The notes under the pieces: model-generated | What the model saw: only the letters and a program-made list of their open reading frames with translations | Databases searched by the model: none | Told to the model about the DNA's origin: nothing | Origin: Sweltsa coloradensis | Lineage: Eukaryota > Arthropoda > Insecta > Plecoptera > Chloroperlidae | Length of the DNA: 64,000 nucleotides | Assembly: GCA_024449915.1 (NCBI GenBank) | Contig: JAMZAV010000973.1 | Span: forward strand, 1-64,000 | Direction: 5' to 3' | Position numbers and translations under genes: made by a program | Shown here: in pieces, positions 35,621-47,297 of the stretch | Layout: every line of letters starts with the position of its first letter | How positions within the stretch are numbered: position 1 is the first letter of the stretch

Positions 35621-36338
35621 TTTAATGAGTTGATGAATGTTGGCTTGGACTCATTTGGCCTAAGCACTTTCTGTAAAGGGGTTTTTGGTATTTGTGGGAA
35701 TGTCCAAAAGGGGTTGAATGGGTGGTCTAGGCTTTGGAGTTCCTCAAAAGTCATGTCAGGCACCATGGTTGGTTGATGGCCTTGTAATGTTGGCATGATT
35801 GTTGTTAATGGGAGGTCATTTGGCTGGGAGACTTCTTCCAGGTCAGTCTTGGCACCTGGATATGGCATGGAGACTGGTGTAGGATCATCTTGGATATGTT
35901 CTATTGCTGGAATGACTCGTATTGTGTAAGCTCCGCCGCTGGAATGGACTCTTCTTGGACAGGAGTGGTCACTGGGGGCATAGACCGCGTTGGAGATGTA
36001 ACAAAGGCCACTGGCGGGGTGGGGCCAAATAAGGGTTTCCAACTCTATGATTATAGGGGTTGTGTGCTGCTTCGTGGCATACTCAATAGGCCTGGAGGTG
36101 ACTGCCTTGAATTTTACTGGTGTGGCCGTAGTGATACCCTCAGTGTTAGTGCCCAGGCTGGCCTCTGAAACGGAGATGTTGGAACACTGTTCGGGAATGG
36201 CTGACCCGGCCGTAGTTTGTGGTGCCGCTGACATGGTATGTGGGTTACTGGTAGAAATGGCGTCAGCATTCGATGATACATGAGGTGCTTGAATTACTGT
36301 GACGTCAGGCGTTGGTACAGGGAGTTCGAGAGATTGCA

Positions 36339-36759
36339 TACGTGTATATACTAGGATTTGGGTGTGTGTTTTTCTTGAAGATGTTTTCAATCATTTTTTT
36401 GACTAATGGCCAGTACATTCGATCGAGCCACAGCCTATCCGTGGCATGGCTATAGTCGGAATGTGATAAAAGTTGCAAAACGATCGCAATTTCCGTAGTG
36501 CATTCTGTAGGTCATGCACCTGTGGTTTGTGGTGAGATTGTACTTTCGTTATCATGTAGAATAACAGTCTCCCTTTTGAGTGAAGAGTTGCCACCTCACC
36601 AACCCTTTTATGCTGGTTTGCGAGTTCCTCGACTTGGCCGAATCTAGCTTTGATGCTTGCCGCAATCCCCCTGTGCATACTTAGATCCGCCGCCACACAG
36701 TGGGCAAGAGGGATGGATTTGGGGGTTCGGAAAATGCTACCCTCCATTTCCACTACCGT
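36339..36759 (-). pseudogene. TARG1/OARD1-like macrodomain in ORF1
   Basis: After VVEMEGSIFRTPKSIPLAHC comes VAADLSMHRGIAASIKARFG, then QHKRVGEVATLHSKGRLLFY with MITKVQSHHKP, and HIPTIAMPRIGCG. This follows the TARG1 (OARD1, C6orf130) macrodomain block by block: LAHCxxxDxxMGxGIA, the basic YxITK segment that holds the catalytic Lys, and the MPRIGCGLD loop that holds the catalytic Asp. A one-base loss near 36424 interrupts the loop. In the next frame GAT CGA ATG TAC TGG (D-R-M-Y-W) and KKMIENIF continue the fold, and after a second shift ILVYTRM gives the last strand. TARG1 removes ADP-ribose from glutamate or aspartate. Activity of a parent element is possible but unproven. Confidence 0.7.
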
Positions 36760-36919
36760 AGGCCTGCGGCAGGGGGTAGTGCTTTTTGGGGCTGTTGGGA
36801 GAAATGCCGGTACATGAGTCGGGCCTATGGCAATAATAGTGGGTGATTCAGGGTTCAAGTTGTTGTTGCTGTAGTTGGGGGTGGAGCTGCTGGGAATTGG
36901 GGGAGGACTAGGCTCTGGT

Positions 36920-37420
36920 CGCCAGCTCAAGGTTGAGCAGATTTCAGAGACCATATTGTAAAGCGACTTGTTGCCTTGCTTGCTGGGGTGTAGGCCACCC
37001 TTCGATAGTTGACTAGGGAGAAGCCAGGAGTTCGTCTCGACATAGACAGCTTGCAAGGTGTTACAGCATCTTCTTATCTCCTTGTTGAATTGCACCACTA
37101 TGTCGTCACACGCAATGTCAGTACGGAATACAATGGATGTATAGACGACAGTAGCTTGGGGGAATTTTTTTTTGCAAGATCTTAATGAGATCGTAAATGT
37201 CATTATAGAATTGCGCGGCATCTTTTCGCATGATGGTGTTAGTTCCACAATGTAGAATGATCGTGGCAGCACTCGGGTCTTCTGGTCGGGATTCAAGCTG
37301 GGTTCTTAGTTGATAGGGTTGGATTCCAGGGTTGGTTTCGTATTGGCAGACTTCATTAGGTTTAGGTCTCATGAGACTGCAACCTACAAACATGGAGTCA
37401 CTGATGACGATGCACTTAGT
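36920..37420 (-). pseudogene. SGNH/GDSL-esterase-like domain 1 of ORF1
   Basis: Block I reads CIVISDSMFVGC (nucleophile Ser in the DS pair), block III TIILHCGTNTI (Asn of the GxN motif) and block V GGLHPSKQGNKSL (His). The S, N and H positions of an SGNH hydrolase are therefore all visible, although the Asp of the DxxH motif is replaced. The domain ends with EICSTLSWRP. The frame changes once inside an A9 run near 37165-37173. CR1-like LINEs are known to carry such esterase domains in ORF1, where they are thought to act on lipids or membranes. The substrate here is unknown. Confidence 0.65.
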
Positions 37421-38060
37421 GGGAGTGGGGACAGCAATGTTCGTATTACTATTATTATGATTTGTACATCTGTTCTTGTTATTGACTGGGGGGGGGTGTT
37501 GATGGTTGGCCTGTTATTGTTGGAGCAGTAGGCCTAGACATGTTCTTGTATTTGACTGTGGTCCAGTCAGATGGGCTAGGCCTAGGCCCGTTGCCTGTAG
37601 GGCCCTGTGTTGTTGGTTGGCCTGTAGTTATTGTTGTTGGAGCAGTAGGCCTGGGAAAATCATGGTTGAGGTTTGAAGGTATTGGGCCATTGTCACGATC
37701 GGCATCGATAACAGTTTTTGATAGATGTGCTGGGGCTAGCCCTAATTGAGGCTGCTGGCTAATGAATTGGTGCTGGTGCTGACGGTGGTGTTCAGGCTCT
37801 ATATGGGGGCCTGGGCCCAAGTACTCACCTGTAGTCCTAGGTGCAGTTCGGCTTAGACCTAGAGGCAGGCCTACACTGATCCTGGCTAATTGCTGATTTG
37901 TTTGGTCCAGCAGTGTCTTGAGGTGGCAAATCTGTTCCCTATCTCGTTTCACATCACAAAGTAGTATTTCTACGATCTTCCTGTTCGTCTCACAATCCGT
38001 ACACATGATTGTGTTTTAAGGCTGTAGTCTTGAACGTGATTGTGTGATGCAGGCGTAGAA

Positions 38061-39718
38061 CCAACACGTGGTGCGTGCGAGGTCCCTTGTTCCGAAGAAC
38101 GGTTCAAGCTGGCAAGGCAGATGGCACGAATTTAAAGTCCACTTCCCTAGCAACCTAGTATTCTGCACCACATTTCAGATAATTAAATAGTATTTGTTAC
38201 AAGATATACATAAATTTACACTTAAAATGACCGCACTAATATGTAGAATAGTCTACAAATAAAATGGGCACTGATTCGCGAAGAAAAACACTTCAAAACT
38301 TTATAAATACATCAGCGATTTTGTAAACCGAACTGATGTTTATAAACAAACAAAAGAAAGATGTATGAGGAGGCTTCATAAGTACCGATATAGCGCAGAA
38401 TTCGAACATTATACTGTAATTCTGGAAATTTTTCGTTAAAACTGTATCTGCTACAAATCCCGGATGGAATTTATAAAAATATTTTTTTAAGAGAAACCCA
38501 AGACATTTCCTATCAAATATTGTCACACTGGCTCATGTGGTAAATTAGAAGAACTGCCAGAATGCTCGCGCATTCAGGTCCAATATGTTATATGTGTTGA
38601 GATTGGGTTAACCAGTGCAAACATATGTAAAAAATAATGGCACGGCTGACAGAGCAGAGGGTCCTAATAATTATTGACACCATGGCCCATGGTATGTAAA
38701 AGTATAATAAATAAATTTGAATACTTTGATTTATATTGGAATCAATATCAATGTTAAAGAAAGTATAATAAATCAATTTGATTTTTTTATTTTATATTTT
38801 ATGTTAAGGAAATAGGAAATGTATGGTGAGGATATCACATAAATCAACATCCTGTGTATAGCCAGTAAGTGTGACGATTAGTAAGTTTTGGTTTTCCTTG
38901 TGTGGTTATCCGTATAATGGAAAACAATATTGATTGATATTACGTTTTCCTTATTGTCACCTTGGACTTAGCTTATACTTCCACGACGCTACCTTGTATT
39001 TCACAATATCGACCGTTGGCGAACATAACTGTATGTTGTATTCAATTATTGAAAGTGTGATCACTGAGCAGCATCTTTTCTCTTTCCATCATCATTGCAA
39101 AATATAAAATTCGTCTCCTCTTCTCAAATCTTTTTAACCGTCGAGTGTTTTCAATTTAAAATCGCGATTCTCGAACGGTGTCTCCTAAAAAGCTCAACTT
39201 TATGTCCCGTCTTTTTTGCGCTGTGCTTTTTCTGACAGCTGATAATAGGATTCGAGATAAGGAGGGCGCTTCGCACACTTCCGATGACGGAGGTTGATAT
39301 TCAAATTACTCCCGCTTATAAATTCAACCCGACTCAATTAAGATTTGATGAGCCCTTTGATTGCCCCACAGTTCTTCCGCCCTCGCGACAACTAGGGGGG
39401 GGGGGGTAAGGGGGGCCTACACGCGCTTTCAATTTTTTAGAGGGCAATTGAAAATACTATTTGAAAAAGAAAGGGAGCTGTGATTCATGTGTCTCAACTC
39501 TTGTTCTTGAGGAACGAACCCAGTACATTCTGACAAGTTATATTTAAATTATTTACTGTTTCATTTATTATTATTTATTTATTATTAACAACCTGGAAAG
39601 TTGAAAGTAGTACCCAAAATACTAAGCGAATATTACCGTTCCTGTACCACACTCGTGTCCACGTTCAAGTCTAATGATGCAGGTGCAGAGTACATACTTA
39701 TTCACACAATTTATTTAA
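38061..39718. other. LINE 5' boundary zone and non-coding flank
   Basis: About the first 90 bases may still be the LINE 5' UTR. The rest is AT-rich without a supported gene, up to the G-rich tract at 39393-39406 and the MITE at 39719. Confidence 0.35.
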
Positions 39719-40268
39719 GGCTATTCCATAGCACTCTAACTTATATTACCGATATTTTTAAAGCCACGGGATAATAGCTCCCGTTTGGCCATCATATTCA
39801 TATGTAAATTTTGGTTCAATAAGAAAATGAAAGTTCTAAGTGCAATATCTATTTTGAACAATGATTTTTTTATTGGTGAAACACACCTTTGTCTCTGGAC
39901 TGAGAATAAGGGAAAATAATTTTCTGAAATATCGTTTGAACTACGATTTTTTCGTCCACCGGTTCAAAACTCGTATTTGAACCATGTGACAAAAAAATCG
40001 TACATTGAACATTATTTCAGAAAATTATTTTCCCTTAAACTCAGTCCAGTGAAAAGGTGTGTTTTAACAATTAAAAATAAGCATAGCTCAAAATTAAGTA
40101 TTGCAGAGAACTTTATTGTTTCTTACCTACCCAAAATTTGCATAATATAATGGACAAAATAGATCTATTGTCCAGTAAAAAAAAAAATTCTGTTTTATTC
40201 ACGTTCCTCTTTCATTCCACCAACTTTCAGCCATCTGTCAAAATATCGGTGAGTGCTATGGAATACTC
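39719..40268. mobile_element. Palindromic MITE, 550 bp, flanked by TTAA (piggyBac-like)
   Basis: The element is bounded by TTAA at 39715-39718 and 40269-40272. Its ends are GGCTATTCCATAGCACTC and the complement GAGTATTCCATAGCACTC. Almost the whole element is an inverted repeat: AGGGAAAATAATTTTCTGAAAT on the left returns as the complement on the right, as do CCGATATTTT and the CACACCTT block. The unpaired centre lies near 39960-39990. TTAA duplication is the signature of piggyBac-type transposition. There is no coding capacity. Confidence 0.72.
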
Positions 40269-40272
40269 TTAA

Positions 40273-42646
40273 GCTTACTACTTGCAAGCTTCTAAAATAG
40301 GTGATTACAAACACAGCAAGCAGTCAGCTTGATCAGATTTCAACTCATGTTTCTTAAACTACCAACTGTTGGCTCACAACACATAGATGGCTCAACATGC
40401 AACATTCCTTCAGTGACAAATTATGCGTTTCATGCTGCGAGAACTTCCATATATTTATTTTATGTCTTCAACGAACTCTAGTAAGTTCTTATTCCTCTTT
40501 TGTTTTATTGCTCTTTATGCATTTTAGCAGCGTTACCAGCGACTTCGCTCTTCATAAGAGTCACTTTCAATAAATCTTATCCTTTTATGGCTTTACTTTA
40601 ATTCTAAGTCAATAAATACTACTGTGTGTTATTTTTGGTTCCGTTTCTTTGGGCTATAACTTTCAGTCTTTATACAAAGATATTCTTCAAAGATACAATG
40701 CGCGTAAAGTGAGCCTTGTTTTAGCAATGCGTATATCGTCTAGAATAAGTGTAAAAGGGCGGAAGAGCTTGAACCTGGGTAGATTAAACTTATAGTGAGA
40801 ATAAGACATTTGAAATAGAAATTAAACGGCAAATAAAATAATAAGATGTCTGTGGATTGTGGAAGCTAAGTGGAATCAAAAGCTCAAGGTGTGGCTATGT
40901 CGTTTAAGGAATAAAATGTATTGATGTTGACTTTCTCGCTCTATTGATAAAGATCGAAATATCACTCAGCAAGAGTAAAAAAAAAACTCAATCCTGGCTT
41001 GATTTTGCAACACTAAATCCAAGAGTATACGAGAAATAAAGTAAAGTGTGAATTTCCACTCTGCTATTTGAGAGAGTTGTAAGTGAATCTTATACATCTA
41101 AAACGAGTAACACCCTTGAAAACAATTTCTTTTAATTTGAGTGGTTTATGTACGCGGTTCAGCCTGGCAGTGAAATTATGTCCTTACTTTTAATTAAGAC
41201 CGATTTACGCGTTAACTTGAATTAATACCATTTGCAGTTGTGAAGTATTTACGTGTGTACGAGGTAGGGTACTTAGATCTTAATGATGATGTAAAACTCT
41301 CTAATTATGAACATTTTTGAAAAACATTTTATTTTTCATAACATTTTAAGTACTAATATTTCAGTCTTGTTTTAACGCGAGATTTCCATTTGCGCGCAAA
41401 ACAAGTTGATGACATTCGCCGCGCGGGGACTGGCCTTTACGAGGAAGAAAGAGTGTTAATTTGTTTAATAAATGCTTGGGATTAATTAAAAAATACGATC
41501 CAGTTTTCAGAATAAATGCCAGGGTAATCCCCCACAGAGTTCCATCTTTTCCGTGTAGATATGAAATGTATAAATGTAGAGAGGCGCGTGGGGTAAACGG
41601 GGGGGGGGGGGGGGGAGGGGGGGGGGGAGGACGTAATAAAGATGAGATTAACTTACAGAAGTAGAACATCGTATTGAAAAGAAGAAAAAGTAATTTCTTT
41701 TTAAAAGAGATTTCTAAACTTTCTCGGTGAGGGGGAGAGAAGATGGGATTGATTAATTTGTCTGTGCAGAGGGCTACATTGTAAGAGGTATGACTCCATG
41801 CCGACAAGACCGAAGGGTCGGGTAATGGGTTGGGAGTCTCCAGAGCGAGGCTTCACTTTATTTCAGTAAGACAGAATAACAAGACTTTGAATATTTTATC
41901 AACAGGGTTGTGGTAATTTTTTGCGAAGCTTTTTTAATTTAAAAACAACATTTTGCCACTTGTTCATTAAAAGTTCATCGAATTTACTAATACAATCATC
42001 CCGATACAATTGATTTGTGTTAATTGACCTATAGTGATCAACATCAATTTTACTCCATAAATATCTGTATGCTATTCCACTTAAATATCAAAACAAATTC
42101 TACAGCAACGTTGGTCTCTTGCATCCAATTTGGTTCACAAATACAATTGTGTTGGTACATTTATTTTGTAGTTTGTACAATCTAGTCTAAATCAAATGTT
42201 TTTTTAAGCAGAACCCGTTCTAATCTAATTCAGTGTAATAAATGTTTCATTTGGATTAGCAAATTTTGCCAAATAGTTTAAATTCGAATAATATGTATCG
42301 GCAAACAACGAAATGCAAAACCGTCTACAAAGTTGATTCAATATTGCATAAATGCAACTCCAAGTTACATAATGCAACCACGGACAAAAGTTCCAGAAAC
42401 TGCTATTCGAGAATACTTATATTGTTTTGCTTTTCTAATAATTCTAAAACACTTTATGATTTAGTTTCACAAACTATGTAATAAACTACTCAAGCAAAAC
42501 AACTGGAAAATCAGAAGATAAAAAATCAATACAAAACAAAGCAAACAAAATATTTTGTATGTATTCTCTAAGAAAGAAAGTAACTTGAATCAACTTTTTC
42601 AATATACTCGATAGAATTATGCAGTTTAGTTTTTGTCATTCTTTAT
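40273..42646. other. Non-coding stretch
   Basis: AT-rich, with a G-rich tract at 41599-41630. The open frames over it (41361-41807) are products of the homopolymer. No supported gene. Confidence 0.35.
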
Positions 42647-43414
42647 TTGGATGAGCGTAGCGAGCGTAGCGAGCGAAGCGAAGATTCCATTCTACTACAC
42701 TGGAGAAAAAAATCCGGAATGTTTTTTTTTTTCTTTTTGTATTTTTGTCTGTTTGTCCGCACGATTCCGGCTAAACCGATACTCCGATTGAGATGAAATT
42801 TTATGGAGGCCTTCGAAATCTCTGAACTTAGAACTGCCACGTTTTTGAGCGCAATCGGAAAATTATTTCTCATGAAAATCGCAATTTTAAGATTTTTTTT
42901 CGATTTTTTAAAAATTTCTTTGACTTATAACACCTACATGCTTTATCCGATTTTAATGATTTTTGCACAGAACCTTTATTTTATGAATTTAGACATTCTT
43001 GTGAAATTTAAGCGCATTTGAAAAAATATTTATCATAAAAATCGAAATTTTACGGGTTTTTCTTTTTTTAAACAATTTTTTGACTTCTAACACCTACATG
43101 CTTTATCCGATTGTAATGATTTTTTCGCAGAACCTTAATTTTATGATTTTATATATTAGTGTTAAATTTGAGCGCAATCGAGAAATTATTTCTTATAAAA
43201 ATCGCAATTTTACGATTTTTTTAAACAATTACGATTAATAAATTAAAAAATTAAAGTTAAATTTTAATTTATTTATTTAATTTAATTAAATTTAAACAAA
43301 ATTCAACTAGTAATGATTTTCCACAGAACAACAGAAAATTCGCATAACACATGGCAGCTCAATGCACCAATTACGCTCATCCAACAACGCGGCGGGACTT
43401 AAGCGTTTTCCTAG
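42647..43414 (+). mobile_element. Helentron-like element, family A copy 3
   Basis: The ends match copy 1: TTGGATGAGCGTA at 42647-42659, its inverse TACGCTCATCCAA at 43372-43384, then the hairpin region and GCGTTTTCCTAG|T at 43414. The interior is close to copy 1: the same GAGCGTAGCGAGCG head, GATTCCGGCTAAACCGATAC block and two 160 bp tandem units (TGACTTATAA at 42921, TGACTTCTAA at 43081). The insertion flanks are T on the left and T on the right, with no duplication. Confidence 0.78.
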
Positions 43415-44924
43415 TAAAAAAGGTTTTATATTTTGTACAAGGTTAACATAAACTGAGACGAGATTCTCCGTGGGTGACTCCGTGTTTTAATCTTTGTAAA
43501 ACACATGGACGAAAATCTAATTTTACTTCCATCAGTCGCGTTAGACTTGAATATTAGTTTAGACAAACTTTATAAGACCTTGTAAAATTAGCTATGAAAT
43601 TGCATTTTTATTTTGCGCAGGAAAGGGATAAAAACAAACTTTCTTATGCTAAACATTGGTAGGATAGTCACTTATAAGCATCACAAATTACTTATTTGAC
43701 TTCTCGTTCAAGAAAATTGTGGACTAATTAATATTCGACCATACCGTACATAATGAGTTTTACTGCGGGAACATTGGCAGTTTGTAGTTGGTCTGTTCGG
43801 AATCTCAACAATTTTTTTGTTAAATAATTGTACACATTTCCAAATAGCTTTGTTGGAAGTTGTACCCGTGCAATACGAAATTATACATAAATAAAATCCC
43901 CCACTGAAAATCACTTTTGGGGCCGAGTGGGTTGACTCAAATACAAAATAATTTGCACTTTCTAAGTTGGATTATTTTGTTAACGTGTCTATCAACTACA
44001 ACAATAAGACTTAATATGTGTGTAAGTCGGGGAATCCCTAGGAGCCAAAATGTTGAATTCAAAAAGGTGACCGAGGGGAGTTTGGACTGACGGATTGGAA
44101 TGAGGTTGAATGGATGGTTTGTGTCAGCTATGACTACGGGACGAGTGATGCGCAGTGCGCACACCTATTATCATTTAATTAATACCTGTGACTGAGTGGA
44201 TTTAAACTGTAAATACGATTTTTTTTTTAGAAATGAGTGTTCGTCAGAGCAGGATAGTTGGTCAAGTCGAACTTTTCGCAGTTTATCGTAAAAATTAAAA
44301 TACAAAATTTCCGTACTTGATAATGTATTGTTTATATTGAATGAAAAAGTTAAAATCAATATATTATATTTTTATTATCCAAAATAATATGAATTTTCAT
44401 TGTTGACAGTAAATAATAAGTAAAAAGTCACCATATTGTTACCAACTCTTGCAACAAAAGTCATTGAGCTATGCCCATGTTGAAATGAAAAATTAAATTA
44501 ACATTTTTACACTCACTCACTCCATCGTAAATTCAATTTACATATTCAACAACTGACAAACATCGCCTTGATTGTTTGTTCTATAACAAACATCACCTAC
44601 CTGGTATAGGTGAGCCGGCCTGCATCCATGCATAGTGAATAATGATGTAATGGGCCACATTTGGAGAGCTGTTAGATTCTCACCTCCCTCCCGCCGTTCA
44701 CAGCCTCCTAAAGATCGTCCATCCACCGCCGGCTAAACCCCGTGGGAGGGGGAGGGGGGGGGGAGTTATCGCACGTCGGGGTATTGCATCGTACATTAAT
44801 GATGTGTCAGGTAGAGGTTTTTCGATAACGGTCGTCATTAATACAGCACAGCGCGGCCATATATAAAGCGGCCGGCCGCCGAACCAACTTGACCTCGGAG
44901 AATAAACGTAAACATTCACATGGC
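43415..44924. other. Non-coding stretch
   Basis: AT-rich. A GC-richer patch at 44690-44880 has a G tract (about 44754-44764) and NotI/FseI-like GC words but no supported exon. Confidence 0.35.
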
Positions 44925-45090
44925 GGTGAGAAATAGATTTTGTTGTGGAAATGACCGCTAGGGTGGACATTTGTTTGCCCGGTGTGACCCAATTTCGGTG
45001 ACTATTTTGAAAGGAATGCCCAATGTCCGCCATTATTAGAGGGAACTTCGGGGAAAACTTTCAGTCAGGATTGCTGGAGGCTAATACCTC
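44925..45090 (-). mobile_element. Diverged or subfamily copy of the SINE body
   Basis: Compared with the SINEs at 8937 and 13672 it keeps GGTGTGACCC, GGTGACTA, GAAAGGAATG, TTAGAGG and GGAAAACTTTCAGTCAGGAT in the same order and orientation. It lacks about 40 bases in the body and the tRNA head. Either a truncated copy or a distinct subfamily. Confidence 0.5.
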
Positions 45091-46823
45091 ATGAGTGAAC
45101 AGGGATTCCTACAAAAACAATATTCTTATTTCTACGATCAGTGGTGCAGAATGTTAGAGCATTCTATGCAGGTAAACCACCAGTACTGACGGGACATGAT
45201 CTAACCATATCTAACAGTCTACACAGATTCGCGGTTAAAACCTAACCAGGTAGCAGCACGGTCGTATGCCAACATGGCCGTCCGAAGGCAGATAAAAACA
45301 CGGGCTGCATAGGGAGCAAGTGTGTTTTTCATGCTTTTTAAAGCATAATATTTCATTGTAAGCGTCAATTCTAGAAGTATTTCCCCTTTCCAGTACAGTA
45401 GTCGGGTACGATGGAATAGGACAATCACTATATTTTGTAACCCTCAACTGCAAAATAACTAGCAAAATAAGAAATTTTATCTCGTAATTTGGAGACGTGT
45501 ATTTTCAGTAATTTTAACTTGATGGCAAATGGCAATACCGCGAATTTCTAATGATCATTGGCCTTTACTTAGGCCTATATGGTATGGAATATAATATTAT
45601 ATCACAAATAATTTATTCTCCCCCCCCCGCCCCCGCCCCCGAAAGTAATTTTTGCGGGTTCCTCGCGAATAAATTATCAAACTCGATTTGTTATTAAATT
45701 TGTGTTTCGTCCCGCCATTGAAATCTCTTAAAACATTGTGTCATTGTGTGTCATTTTAATTAAGTCTACGCATAATTATTTGCTGTTCACGGCAGCAGTT
45801 GGTACAAATCTCTTGGCATATAAGAATATAAAAAATCTAGGTAGCATAGTTTACATTCAATGCAGTGCACAAATTTAAAAACTATAATCATGGACATATA
45901 TTATTATAATAAAAAATAATTACAAAAATTCCATATTATATCTATACCAATTAGGGTATCAATTAATGAGACTTGCATAATATATACTATGGTTCACAGT
46001 ATCTTTGGGTTTAGAATGTTGAACCCAAAGTCGGTACATAGCTCTTATCCCGCTTTGGCCCTAAACCGCCTACAGCACATCATTGTAATAAATTAATTAC
46101 CGTTATAGTTTATCGTTTATCGGTTGGTGGTATCCATGAAACTGATGAAAGTTGCGAAAAATGTGTCTCAAGGAATAGCAATGGAACTGCCATCTAACCC
46201 ACAGTATTGCACGGAATAATATACACATTCAGACTTTTTGTTTCATTACGCATCACACAAATGTGTATTACTAATTTTATGACCTTTCTTGCTTGCTAAA
46301 TAATAAACATGATCGAGTAAATTCATTCTGGAGTTGACCGTGACGCTACAATATTGCATTGGTTTAACATTGAATGCTGCCTGCATCTGTGGTATCTGCC
46401 TTGGACAGTTGTCCACTTCACCGCCAGATGTCAGCCACTTTGCTTATAAACGCGAATAAGGTGTGCATAAATCATACCGATACCTTGGTATGGGATATAT
46501 TTCTGTTGATTCTTGAATGTACGACACAAAACTACGGGTATACTTCTTTCTTAGATGATCACTGAAACACTAGCAATAAGAAGTACCAATTTGATTAAGA
46601 CGGCCCCTGCGTGAGGAGTTGCATTGAAGTTGCATTGATGAATATATAAAGTTATTTTAACTACCATTCCATGCATTCTTGATCAGTTTCTTCATGTGAT
46701 GCATGATCGTACCCCACTGGTGCACTATCTTGTATGGTGACTTGTTGCTTCCAGTTGCATGCCCAGGTGTTCTGTGTAGTGCTCTGAAGAGCAATGTGTT
46801 TATAGCACTGTGACTGAAGTGTC
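45091..46823. other. Non-coding stretch
   Basis: AT-rich with a C-rich patch at 45621-45642. The open frames are short and unsupported. Confidence 0.35.
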
Positions 46824-47135
46824 CTAGCACACTGAGTGGCGGTTGACCACTATATGGTCGTTGGTGCACAATGGGTGCAATGTGGTGTAACCTGGTGCAA
46901 TAGATTGTAATATGGTACATCAACTGGTTCTTTCTCTTTCGCAATGTGTTTAGGACATGTGATGTTTTTGTGCTCTGTGGTGTGACTTGGCACTGAGTGG
47001 AGCATGACCACTATGGGGTAGTTTGGTGCACACTAAGGTGCACTGTAGTGTGACTTTGGGCACTGAGTGGTGCACGACTGCACTTTGTGGTAGTTTGGTG
47101 CACACTAAGGTGCAATGTGGTGCGGCCTGGTGCAC
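46824..47135. repeat. GGTGCA-rich minisatellite, about 68 bp units
   Basis: Units starting TGTGACTTGG at 46981 and TGTGACTTTGGG at 47049 (68 bp apart) share CACTGAGTGG, GTAGTTTGGTGCACACTAAG and GTGCA blocks. A more diverged third unit lies at 46824-46905. Several short open frames across it are artefacts of the repeat. Confidence 0.7.
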
Positions 47136-47297
47136 CGAAGACCCCGTGGAATGCGAGCCATGCTATGGTCGGCCTTCAAGCGGGAGATACTGGAGTGATG
47201 GAGTTGGAGGTGGATGTGGGCGGACCAGAAGATGTTTCTGCCTGATAACAGCTCTGATCAAACAGTTCAAGCCATAAACTAGAGGCGCACGCGGGCA

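Larger units (their letters stand above)
34456..38006 (-). pseudogene. LINE ORF1: coiled coil, SGNH, TARG1-like macrodomain, second SGNH (frameshifted)
   Basis: The ATG at 38006 starts MCTDCETNRKIVEILL and a coiled coil (about residues 5-45). A Pro/Gln/Thr-rich linker follows, with SDWTTVKYKN near its end. A frame change in a C8 run (37489-37496) leads into the first SGNH domain, and one in an A9 run (37165-37173) breaks it. The macrodomain follows (36759-36339) with breaks near 36424 and 36370. A long linker then leads to the second SGNH domain (35620-35106) and a Pro-rich, basic C-terminus ending in VSRPP. Allowing for the breaks, the protein would have about 1180 residues, far longer than usual ORF1 proteins of 300-700. 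Esterase domains in CR1-type ORF1 are known; the macrodomain is, to my knowledge, not. The likely role is RNA binding or particle formation plus unknown enzymology. Confidence 0.75.
31300..38060 (-). mobile_element. Near full-length non-LTR retrotransposon (CR1/Jockey-like LINE)
   Basis: The order on the minus strand is ORF1 (38006-34456), ORF2 (about 34336-31646), a 3' UTR with AATAAA (complement of 31323-31328), and a tail of ATGAA pentamers (complement of 31300-31322). Such short tandem-repeat tails instead of poly-A are usual for CR1/L2-like LINEs. ORF2 has endonuclease and RT. ORF1 has esterase-like and macro domains. The start of ORF2 overlaps or directly follows the ORF1 stop. The 5' boundary is not defined (somewhere in 38010-38150), and no target duplication was found. 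At least seven frame breaks make this copy inactive as written; several lie in homopolymers. The closest clade cannot be decided by eye. Confidence 0.85.

Noticed and set aside
34436..36283. Several plus-strand frames of 60-90 codons
   Set aside because: Shadows of LINE ORF1 on the minus strand.
41361..41807. 148-codon minus-strand frame with a proline run
   Set aside because: The proline run is a poly-G tract. No signal or homology supports a gene.
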